Under the pieces are notes generated by a model. The model worked only from the letters and a program-made list of their open reading frames with translations. It ran no database searches and had not been told where the DNA came from. The translations under genes were made by a program, and so were the position numbers. This document shows, piece after piece, positions 1-6,404 of a DNA stretch of 23,872 nt; position 1 is the first letter of the stretch; the number at the start of each line of letters is the position of its first letter. The DNA is from Rhodospirillaceae bacterium CCH5-H10 (GTDB lineage Bacteria > Pseudomonadota > Alphaproteobacteria > Reyranellales > Reyranellaceae). Where the stretch lies: NCBI GenBank assembly GCA_001557035.1, contig LSKJ01000532.1, forward strand, positions 1 through 23,872. The letters are read 5' to 3'.

Positions 1-357
1 CAGAGATCCACTTATCCAAAGACGAAGGCTGTTCAGACAAGCGGAGCCACCTCTGCGGACGCCCGGAAGCAGCGCAATGTCGTGGATGTAAAACGTGGTG
101 GAAACTTCAGGCAATTGTCGCAGCATGAAATTCAGCGACGGCGGCTGCTTATGTAGCCAAGGGTGACTAATTACGTAGCCGACTACAACCGCGCCATCCC
201 ACAAAATGAAGCAACCAGAAGGATAGAGCAATAAACGCTCGGCGAAAACCTCTTCGTCTTCAGGATAGTTCACATGCACAACATTCGCTACCGTATTTAC
301 AGCCTGCAAATCTCCTCGCTGCATTGGCTTCCAAATAGGCGGTAGAGTACTTGGCAT
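1..357 (-). CDS. GNAT family N-acetyltransferase, 5' part only (runs off window)
   Basis: I translated 119 codons on the minus strand from ATG at 357 to the window edge without a stop. The protein starts MPSTLPPIWKPM and shows a GNAT fold order: a W-x-P-M/D-L start strand, a YPE-x5-FAERL helix, a central FILWDGAVVVGYVISHPW strand pair, then YIHDIALLPGVRRGGSA. The last stretch holds R-R-G-G-S-A, matching the acetyl-CoA pyrophosphate loop pattern R-x-x-G-x-A. GNAT enzymes move an acetyl group from acetyl-CoA to an amine; the acceptor cannot be read here. A GTG directly upstream (358-360) is an alternative start. No strong Shine-Dalgarno is visible. Codons such as TTA, CTA, GTA and ATA, and the AT-richer DNA of 1-480, differ from the rest of the window, which suggests transfer or relaxed selection. 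The C-terminus lies outside the window. Confidence 0.8.
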   Translation of the reverse strand, partial: MPSTLPPIWKPMQRGDLQAVNTVANVVHVNYPEDEEVFAERLLLYPSGCFILWDGAVVVGYVISHPWLHKQPPSLNFMLRQLPEVSTTFYIHDIALLPGVRRGGSACLNSLRLWISGSL

Positions 358-480
358 CACTATTCTCTAGTAGTTTGACAGGAGCCGGGACCTTTCCGCC
401 CCCATGTCTAGCATAACAAACCACTTAAAGTGAGAAGTCACGCTCAATTTGCAACCTTAACCCGCACTCGAACGTAACGG

Positions 481-1683
481 TCAGGGTATTATGAGAACCT
501 TATCGGCCTTCATTTTCTCGATCGCCGCCTCGCTGAGGCCGGCCTCGCGCAGGACCTCGACGCCGTCGCGGCCAAGGGGTGGGGCGTGGCGACGGAACTC
601 GACCTTGGTCTTCTCGAAATCGAGCGGGCTGGCGAAGGTGGTGATCGGCCCCTCGGTCGGGTGCTCGCGCTCGGTGAAGAAGCCCGTGGCCTTGAGGTGC
701 GGGTCGTCCTTCAGCTCCTCCAGCGTGCGCACCGGCATGGCGGGGATGTCGGCCTCGTCGAACATGTCGAGCCATTCCTGGGTCGGGCGATGCTTCAACA
801 GCTCCGCCAGCACCTGATAGAGCTCGCTGAAGTGCTTGGCCCGCTCCATCCGGTCCACGAACCTCTTCTCCTTGGCGAGATCGGGCCGCTCCGCCAACTC
901 GAAGAACTTGATCCAGTGTGCGTCGGTATAGGGCAGCGCGCAGATGTAGCCGTCCTTCGTCGGGAATGGATGGCGGAACTTGTTGATGATGCGGTCGTAG
1001 CCCATGGGCGCGCGCTCGGGCGTCCAAGTGGCACCGAACAGATGCTCGGTCAGCCAGAACGAAGCCAGCGTCTCGAGCATCGGCACCTCGATCATCTGCC
1101 CCTCGCCCGTGCACTTGCGGTGGTAGAGAGCGCCCAGCACGGCGATGCACAGATGCAGCCCGGTCGTCTTGTCGGCGATCAGGCTGGGCATGAAGCGCGG
1201 CGGCAGGCCGTCGACCCGGCTCTGCAGCGAGGCCGCGCCCGAGACACCCTGCACCAGGTCGTCGAAGGCCGGCTTGTGGCCGTAAGGCCCCTTTCGCGCA
1301 TAGCCCAGCGAATAGGCGTAGATGATCGACGGGTTGATCTTCTTCAGGTCTTCGTAGCCCAGCCCCAGCCGTTCGATCGCCTGCGGCCGGCTGTTGTGGA
1401 TGAAGAGGTCGGCGTCCTTGATCATGTCCTTCAGGACGGCGCAGGCGGCGGGCTTCTTGAGGTCGAGGCAGATCGAGCGCTTGTTGCGGTTGGCCGCCAT
1501 GTAGATCGGGCCCATGGCCGGGGCGTTGCCGAGGCTGCCGCCCGAGGCGCGCAGCAGGTCGCCTTCCGGCGGCTCGACCTTGATCACGTCGGCGCCCATG
1601 TCGGCCAGATGCTGCGTGGCGAACGGCCCCAGCAGCACGGCCGTCAGATCGATCACACGCACGCCCTGCAATGGTCCCGGCAT
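481..1683 (-). CDS. CaiB/BaiF (class III) CoA-transferase A
   Basis: This is a 400-residue family III CoA-transferase, which moves CoA between two carboxylic acids through an aspartyl-CoA thioester. The N-terminus MPGPLQGVRVIDL, the GAD-V-IKVEPPEGD segment (30-42), NRNKRS-ICLDLK (65-76) and the GxGYEDLKKINPSIIY block (109-122) are family hallmarks. The probable catalytic aspartate is D171 in LIADKTTGL, close to Asp169 of formyl-CoA transferase. I chose ATG at 1683 rather than the first in-frame ATG at 1788, because a GAGGAA Shine-Dalgarno sits just upstream and the extra 35 residues look like translated promoter. It is divergent from a second CoA-transferase with 104 bp between the starts. 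The substrate is unknown; the length fits the general CaiB/BaiF group rather than proving a formyl-CoA or carnitine role. Confidence 0.93.
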   Translation of the reverse strand: MPGPLQGVRVIDLTAVLLGPFATQHLADMGADVIKVEPPEGDLLRASGGSLGNAPAMGPIYMAANRNKRSICLDLKKPAACAVLKDMIKDADLFIHNSRPQAIERLGLGYEDLKKINPSIIYAYSLGYARKGPYGHKPAFDDLVQGVSGAASLQSRVDGLPPRFMPSLIADKTTGLHLCIAVLGALYHRKCTGEGQMIEVPMLETLASFWLTEHLFGATWTPERAPMGYDRIINKFRHPFPTKDGYICALPYTDAHWIKFFELAERPDLAKEKRFVDRMERAKHFSELYQVLAELLKHRPTQEWLDMFDEADIPAMPVRTLEELKDDPHLKATGFFTEREHPTEGPITTFASPLDFEKTKVEFRRHAPPLGRDGVEVLREAGLSEAAIEKMKADKVLIIP

Positions 1684-1787
1684 TTCCTCGTCCCCGCGCT
1701 CTCGTTGTTCGTTCCTCGGCGCGCGCACTATGGCATACACGAGAGCGCCGGGGCATGTTCGGGCCCTGAATTGATGGAAGGTTGGCA
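1684..1787. promoter_or_regulatory. Divergent promoter region between the two CoA-transferase genes
   Basis: These 104 bp lie between the chosen starts of two divergent CaiB/BaiF genes and must hold both ribosome binding sites: GAGGAA next to 1684 for the minus gene, and GGAAGG at 1776-1781 for the plus gene. I cannot point to convincing -35/-10 boxes. The location alone supports a shared control region. Confidence 0.5.
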
Positions 1788-2915
1788 ATGCCTGGAGCGC
1801 TGGACGGTCTGCTGGTGGTGAGTGTCGAGCAGGCGGTGGCCGCCCCCTATTGCGCCGCGCGGCTGGCGGATGCCGGCGCCCGCGTCATCAAGATCGAACG
1901 CCCCGAGGGCGACTTCGCGCGCGGCTACGACGGCTACGTCCATGGCCAGTCGAGCTACTTCGTCTGGCTCAATCGCGGCAAGCAGTCCCTCACCCTCGAC
2001 TTCAAGGCGAAGGACGACCTCGCCCTGCTGCACCGGCTGATCGGCAAGGCCGACGTGCTGATCCAGAACCTGGCGCCGGGCGCCGCCGAGCGTGCGGGCT
2101 TCGGCTCGGCCGCCATGCGAGCCGCGCACAAGAAGCTGATCACCGTCGACATCTCGGGCTACGGCGACCACGGACCGTACAAGAATCGCCGCGCCTACGA
2201 CCTGCTGGTCCAGGCCGAAAGCGGCCTCGCCTCGATCACCGGCACCGAGCACGCGCCCGGCCGCGTCGGCATTTCCGCCACCGACATCGGCACCGGCATG
2301 TACGCCCATGCCGCCGTGCTGGAGGCGCTGATCGCGCGCGGCGTTACCGGCGAGGGCCGCGCCATCTCGGTCTCGCTCTTCTCCTCGATGGCCGAGTGGA
2401 TGACCGTGCCGCTGCTCGGCATGGAATATTCCAACTACGAATGGCCGCGGCTCGGCCTCACCCATCCGTTCATCGCGCCCTACGGCGTCTATCCGACTGC
2501 CGACAAGGTGCCGGTGCTGATCTCGATCCAGAACGACCGCGAGTTCGAGCGGCTGTGCCACGGCGTCATCGACAAGCCCGGCCTCGAGAAGGATCCGGAC
2601 TACGCCACCGGCAAGGCGCGCAACGCGCGGCGCGACGACACCAACGCCATCGTGGCCAGGAGCTTCGCGGCGCAGAGCTTCGAGGCTCTCTCGGCCCGCC
2701 TCGAAGCGGCGCAGATCGCCTGGGCGCGCGTCAGCAGCGTCAAGGACCTGACGACGCATCCGCAGCTTCGCCGCACCGGCTTCAACTCGGTCGGCGGCGA
2801 GGATGTCTCGATCCCCGCGCTGGCCGCCTCCTACACCGGCGAGCCCGAGCGGCTGGGCGACGTGCCGACGCTCGGCCAGCACAGCGAGCAGATCCGCAAG
2901 GAATTCGCCGCCTGA
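1788..2915 (+). CDS. CaiB/BaiF (class III) CoA-transferase B
   Basis: This is a 375-residue class III CoA-transferase. The family signature ARVIKIERPEGDFAR (31-45), the LNRGKQSLTLDFK block (61-73), LIQNLAPGAAERAGFG (91-106) and ISGYGDHGPY (122-131) are present. The probable catalytic aspartate is D166 in ATDIGTGMYAH. The start is ATG 1788, preceded by GGAAGG with a 6-nt spacer; a TTG at 1782 in the same frame is less likely. Its stop codon overlaps the start of the following MFS permease (TGATG), so the two are translationally coupled. This implies that the permease brings in the acid, or its precursor, that the transferase activates. It is a different subfamily from its divergent neighbour: the resemblance is limited to family motifs, so a recent duplication is unlikely. 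Confidence 0.93.
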   Translation: MPGALDGLLVVSVEQAVAAPYCAARLADAGARVIKIERPEGDFARGYDGYVHGQSSYFVWLNRGKQSLTLDFKAKDDLALLHRLIGKADVLIQNLAPGAAERAGFGSAAMRAAHKKLITVDISGYGDHGPYKNRRAYDLLVQAESGLASITGTEHAPGRVGISATDIGTGMYAHAAVLEALIARGVTGEGRAISVSLFSSMAEWMTVPLLGMEYSNYEWPRLGLTHPFIAPYGVYPTADKVPVLISIQNDREFERLCHGVIDKPGLEKDPDYATGKARNARRDDTNAIVARSFAAQSFEALSARLEAAQIAWARVSSVKDLTTHPQLRRTGFNSVGGEDVSIPALAASYTGEPERLGDVPTLGQHSEQIRKEFAA

Positions 2916-4111
2916 TGTCGAAATGGCTGACGGGCTTAAGGCTCGCGGCCTATGGCGGAGCCTACTTCTTCGCCGCCGGCGCCTTCATGAGCTACTGGCC
3001 AGTGTGGCTGCGCGACCGCGGCATCAGCGACACCGAGATCGGCACGCTGTTCATGTCGCGCCAGATCATCACCGTCATCGCGACGCTTTCGGTCGGGTGG
3101 ATCGTCCATCGACTGGGCGGACCGCGCGGCGTCATCGTGGCGCTGGGGATCGGCGCCGTCGTGATGATGGTGGCCTACCAGTTCTCCTTTTCGTTCCTGG
3201 CGATCTTCATCGTCACCATGATCTGGGGCTTCCTGTGGTCGCCGCCGATGCCGCTCTACGACGGCGTGCTGGTGACGGAGACCAAGAAGCACGGGCTCGA
3301 CTATGCGCGCGTGCGCATGTGGAGCTCCGTCGCCTTCATCTTCGGCACGTTCCTGGCCGGCATCGCGGTCGACCGCTACGGCCCACCCTGGGTGCTCTAT
3401 GTCGGCATGGCGAGCATCGTGCTGCTGGCGCCGCTGGCGCTGCTGCTACCGGCAACGCCGCCGCGCGCCGCTGCGGCCGCGCAGGAACATGCGCCGTTCC
3501 GGGTGGCCGACCTGCTGCGCCAGCCGGCCTTCCTCCTCTTTCTGCTGGCCTGTGGTCTCTGCCAGGCCAGCCATTCGGTGCTCTACAGTTTCGGCACGTT
3601 GACCTGGCGCGGCGCCGGCATCGACGACGTGACGATCAGCGCCCTGTGGGCCGAGAGCGTGGCCATCGAGATCGTGCTGATGCTGTTCGGCGGCTGGCTG
3701 CTGGCAAAGCTGGGCGTCTGCGGCCTGATCGCGCTGGGCCTCGCCGCTGGCTTGATCCGCTGGACGGCGATGGCCTTCACCACCGAGCTGTGGGCGCTGA
3801 TCCTGTTGCAGGCCCTGCACTCCTGCACCTTCGCCGCCTGCCATCTCGGCGCCATGGCCTTCCTGCAGCGCGCGTTACCGGCGCACGGCGCGGCGATCGG
3901 CCAGAGCCTCTATTACGCTCTTGGCACCGGTGCCACGCAGGCGGTCGTCTATCAGTTCTCCGGCATTCTCTATTCCGACTACGGCCAGCGCGCGTTTCTC
4001 GGCATGACCGTGGTCAGCGCCATCGGCATGTGCGCCGTTCTCCTGCTCGCACGCACGTGGAACGGCGGATTGCTGGTGGGGCAGGCGAAATCCCAACCCG
4101 TGTCATCCTGA
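2915..4111 (+). CDS. MFS transporter (MFS_1-like, HcaT/nucleoside-symporter type)
   Basis: This 398-residue polytopic inner-membrane protein starts MSKWLTGLRLAAYGGAYFFAAGAF and has about 12 hydrophobic segments. The opening YFFAAGAFMSYWPVWLRDRGISDTEIG (about 16-42) and the loop YARVRMWSSVAFIFGTF (about 129-145) match the MFS_1-like branch that contains the 3-phenylpropionate transporter HcaT; true substrate specificity cannot be read. The start ATG overlaps the stop of CoA-transferase B by one base. The final residues PVSS and the stop codon (4109-4111) are encoded by the left arm of an intergenic palindromic repeat beginning near 4102, so the gene's 3' end may have been reset by repeat insertion. 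A hydrophilic linker of about residues 181-195, rich in Ala, separates the two six-helix halves. Confidence 0.88.
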   Translation: MSKWLTGLRLAAYGGAYFFAAGAFMSYWPVWLRDRGISDTEIGTLFMSRQIITVIATLSVGWIVHRLGGPRGVIVALGIGAVVMMVAYQFSFSFLAIFIVTMIWGFLWSPPMPLYDGVLVTETKKHGLDYARVRMWSSVAFIFGTFLAGIAVDRYGPPWVLYVGMASIVLLAPLALLLPATPPRAAAAAQEHAPFRVADLLRQPAFLLFLLACGLCQASHSVLYSFGTLTWRGAGIDDVTISALWAESVAIEIVLMLFGGWLLAKLGVCGLIALGLAAGLIRWTAMAFTTELWALILLQALHSCTFAACHLGAMAFLQRALPAHGAAIGQSLYYALGTGATQAVVYQFSGILYSDYGQRAFLGMTVVSAIGMCAVLLLARTWNGGLLVGQAKSQPVSS

Positions 4112-4187
4112 GCGCAGCGAAGGATCTCACGCAAGCCACGGAGTCCTTCGGTCGATCCGCAAGGTCCTTCGCTGCGCTCAGGACGAC
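4102..4187. repeat. Palindromic intergenic repeat, copy A (two arms)
   Basis: The left arm 4102-4127 begins GTCATCCTGAGCGCAGC and the right arm 4161-4187 reads AAGGTCCTTCGCTGCGC onward. The right arm is the reverse complement of the left with about two mismatches over 26 positions. The 33-bp middle also contains a partial TCCTTCG copy. It lies between convergent genes: the MFS stop is inside the left arm, and the minus-strand aldolase stop at 4192-4194 is 5 nt beyond the right arm. A transcript from either side could fold into a long hairpin, so it may act as a bidirectional terminator or mRNA 3'-end stabiliser. Confidence 0.85.
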
Positions 4188-4191
4188 AGCT

Positions 4192-5352
4192 TTAGCGCGA
4201 CCTTCCACGCGCCGTGACCGGCCAGATCTCGACCAGCGTGTCGCCCTTCACCACGTGATAGCTCTCGTAGAGGTTCACGGTCGGGTCGCAGTGCGGCGGC
4301 GTCAGCACGACCTGTTCGGCGAGCTTGGGCGGCGCCTGGCCCTCGGGCGCGATCACCGCGAGATGCTCGTCGCCCATGAAGCGGGTCGTCGAGCCATCGA
4401 CGGCGCCCTTCAGGATCACCGGCGGACCCTTCTCGGTGGCCATCGCCTTCAGGCCGGCATCGACCGTCACCATGCCGGGCGCATTGGCGCTGACGACGCG
4501 GGCGTCGATCTGCAGCGCCTGCTCGAAGGTCGGCTTGTCGAGACCGCGCAGGTCGCAGACGTTGTAGTCGTGGTCCATGAACACGTAGGAGCCGACCTGC
4601 AGTTCGGTGAAGACGCCGAGCTTGGCGTCGATGTAGTGCGTGCCGGTGCCTGAGCCGGTGACGATGCCGGGCTTCAATCCCGCCTCCTCCAGCTTCGCCA
4701 GGATGCCCTGCAGGTACTCCGTGCGCTCCTTGATCTCGGCGGTGCGCTGCTTGAAGTCGACGATGTGCTGGTGGCGGCCGCAGTAGAACTGGACGCCGGC
4801 ATAGGTGAGCGAGCGGTAGTTGGCGATCTTCTGCACCAGCGCGACCGTGGCCTCGGGCGTCGCGGTGCCGGTGCGATGGATGCCCGGATCGATGTCGACG
4901 ATCACGGTGAGCGGCTTGCCCGCTTTCGCAGCCGCCGCGGCCAGCGCCTCGGCGTTGTCGGGATGGTCGACCACCAGCATCAGGTCGGAGACCTTCGCGT
5001 TCAGCTCGACCAGCCGCTGGATCGCCTGCGGCGTCACCACCGGTGAGGTGATGTGAAGGCTCTGGATGCCCTCTTCGCCCAGCGCCTCGGCTTCGCCCAG
5101 CTTGGCGCAGCAGACGCCGAGCGCGCCCGCCGCCATCTGGCGCCTGGCGATGTCGGCCGACTTGTGCGTCTTGGAATGCGGCCGCAGCTTCACGTTATGC
5201 GCCTTGGCGAAATTCGCCATCTCCGCGATGTTGCGGTCGAGCATGTCGAGGTCGAGCACGAGCGCCGGCGTGTTGAGAGAGCCGCGCGATCCCTGTTGGC
5301 CGATGAGGTGGCCATGCAGGCGCCAGGCTTCACTGGTGGCTTCGCTCGTCAT
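4192..5352 (-). CDS. DSD1/D-threonine aldolase-like PLP enzyme (alanine racemase-type fold III)
   Basis: This 386-residue enzyme has the fold-type III PLP barrel of D-threonine aldolase and D-serine dehydratase. NTPALVLDLDMLDRNI (27-42) and LRPHSKTHKSADIA (56-69) are diagnostic; K61 is the likely Schiff-base lysine. VIVDIDPGIHRTG (150-162), YAGVQFYCG (184-192) and TGSGTGT (232-238) line the PLP site. Near the C-terminus H354-C355-D356 gives an H-x-D metal site as in D-threonine aldolases; D-serine dehydratases instead use H-x-C. The expected reaction is therefore retro-aldol cleavage of a D-3-hydroxy-amino acid, for example D-threonine to glycine and acetaldehyde, but a dehydratase is possible. 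Its ATG overlaps the stop of the upstream SDR by 4 bp (ATGA), so the two form an operon. An SDR that oxidises or makes a hydroxy/carbonyl partner would fit, by inference. Confidence 0.9.
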   Translation of the reverse strand: MTSEATSEAWRLHGHLIGQQGSRGSLNTPALVLDLDMLDRNIAEMANFAKAHNVKLRPHSKTHKSADIARRQMAAGALGVCCAKLGEAEALGEEGIQSLHITSPVVTPQAIQRLVELNAKVSDLMLVVDHPDNAEALAAAAAKAGKPLTVIVDIDPGIHRTGTATPEATVALVQKIANYRSLTYAGVQFYCGRHQHIVDFKQRTAEIKERTEYLQGILAKLEEAGLKPGIVTGSGTGTHYIDAKLGVFTELQVGSYVFMDHDYNVCDLRGLDKPTFEQALQIDARVVSANAPGMVTVDAGLKAMATEKGPPVILKGAVDGSTTRFMGDEHLAVIAPEGQAPPKLAEQVVLTPPHCDPTVNLYESYHVVKGDTLVEIWPVTARGRSR

Positions 5353-6227
5353 TTCTTCTGTCCTTCGGTTTGCAATGAGCGCACGACCATGGCTTCGCCG
5401 GTCGTGCCGCGGTTGACGCCGGCGCTCTTCATGAAGGTGTTGTCGCTGCCGGTACCCCAGAGCGCGACGCCCTGGGCCAGCAGGCCGCCATCCACCTTCA
5501 CCGTCTCGCCGGTGATGAAACGGGCCTCGTCGGAGGCCAGGAAAGTCGCGACGTCGGCGATATGGTCGGGCTCACCGCGCTCGGGCCAGGGCTGCTGGGC
5601 GAACTGCTTCTCGTATTTGTCGGGCCGGCCGCGATGGACCAAGGGCGTCGAGATGACGCCCGGCGCGATGCCGACCACGCGGATGCGATCGGGACCGAGT
5701 TCCGTGGCGACGTTCTCGATCAGGCTGATGCAGGCGGCCTTCGCGGCCGAATAGGCATGGCTGCCGCCGCCGCCCACCATGCCGGCGATCGAGGCGGTGA
5801 CGAGGATCACGCCGCCGTCTCCGTGTTCCTTCATCGCCTGCGAGGCGTGCTTCATGCCGAGGAACACCGAGCGCGTCAGCACCGCGAACGTATAGTCCCA
5901 GTCCTCGACGCTGGTTTCCGCGATCGGCCCGAAGGCGCCGCCGACGCCGGCATTGAGATAGGCGATGTCGAGTCGGCCGAAACGGCTTCTGGCCTCGGCG
6001 ACCGTCGCGGCAACATCGCTTTCCTTCGCCACGTCGCAGCGCACGAAGCCGACAGCGTCGCCATGGCCCTGCGCCTTCGCGACAGCCAGCGTTTCCGCGC
6101 CATTGGCATCGTTGAGGTCGGCCACGATCACCTTCGCGCCCTCGGCCAGGAAACGCATCACGGTCGCGCGGCCCATGCCGCTCGCGCCCCCCGTCACGAT
6201 GGCCACCTTGCCCGCCAGTCGATTCAT
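5349..6227 (-). CDS. Short-chain dehydrogenase/reductase (SDR)
   Basis: This is a 292-residue classical SDR using NAD(P)(H). The Rossmann glycine motif TGGASGMG is at 12-19, the acidic residue D38 after the second strand (VIVAD) favours NAD(H), NAG is at 92-94, and the catalytic set is S146, Y159 and K163 (Y-S-A-A-K). The C-terminal FITGETVKVDGG is the usual family end, followed by an unusually long tail of about 45 residues (GLLAQGVALWGTGSDN onward), which is longer than the typical 250-residue SDR. ATG 6227 was chosen because GGAGGA lies 10 nt upstream; in-frame ATGs at 6251 and 6278 are weaker. It overlaps the downstream aldolase-like gene by 4 bp. The substrate is unknown. Confidence 0.92.
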   Translation of the reverse strand: MNRLAGKVAIVTGGASGMGRATVMRFLAEGAKVIVADLNDANGAETLAVAKAQGHGDAVGFVRCDVAKESDVAATVAEARSRFGRLDIAYLNAGVGGAFGPIAETSVEDWDYTFAVLTRSVFLGMKHASQAMKEHGDGGVILVTASIAGMVGGGGSHAYSAAKAACISLIENVATELGPDRIRVVGIAPGVISTPLVHRGRPDKYEKQFAQQPWPERGEPDHIADVATFLASDEARFITGETVKVDGGLLAQGVALWGTGSDNTFMKSAGVNRGTTGEAMVVRSLQTEGQKK

Positions 6228-6309
6228 ACGGATTTGATCCTCCAAGATCATGGTGCTGCCCTGCCCTGCGATACGCAAGCCTTGTCGCGAAGCCCTCCGT
6301 TGGAGAGAA

Positions 6310-6402
6310 AAGGATCCTTCGACTACGCGCCTTCGGCGCTCCGCTCAGGATGACAACGGTGGTGAGATTGACGTGTCATCCCGAGCGCAGCGAGGGATCC
6401 TT
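6310..6402. repeat. Palindromic intergenic repeat, copy B
   Basis: The arm at 6310-6354 reads AAGGATCCTTCGACTACGCG and ends CTCAGGATGAC; it carries an extra internal hairpin, GCGCCTTCGGCGC. The opposing arm 6375-6402 starts GTCATCCCGAGCGCAGC. The element lies between two minus-strand genes, and the upstream ligase's stop codon (6405-6407) is 3 nt from the arm end. It belongs to the same family as the copies near 4102, 11010, 19845 and 20730. Confidence 0.82.
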
Positions 6403-6404
6403 CC

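Noticed and set aside
1684..1788. An N-terminal extension of CoA-transferase A to the ATG at 1788
   Set aside because: The extra 35 residues resemble no family N-terminus, lack a Shine-Dalgarno, and overlap the divergent promoter; the MPGPLQG start has a good GAGGAA site.
586..1821. A 411-codon open frame on the plus strand opposite CoA-transferase A
   Set aside because: It is an antisense shadow of GC-rich coding DNA: the translation is rich in R, G, A, H and V, has no recognisable motif, and the minus-strand protein carries all family signatures.
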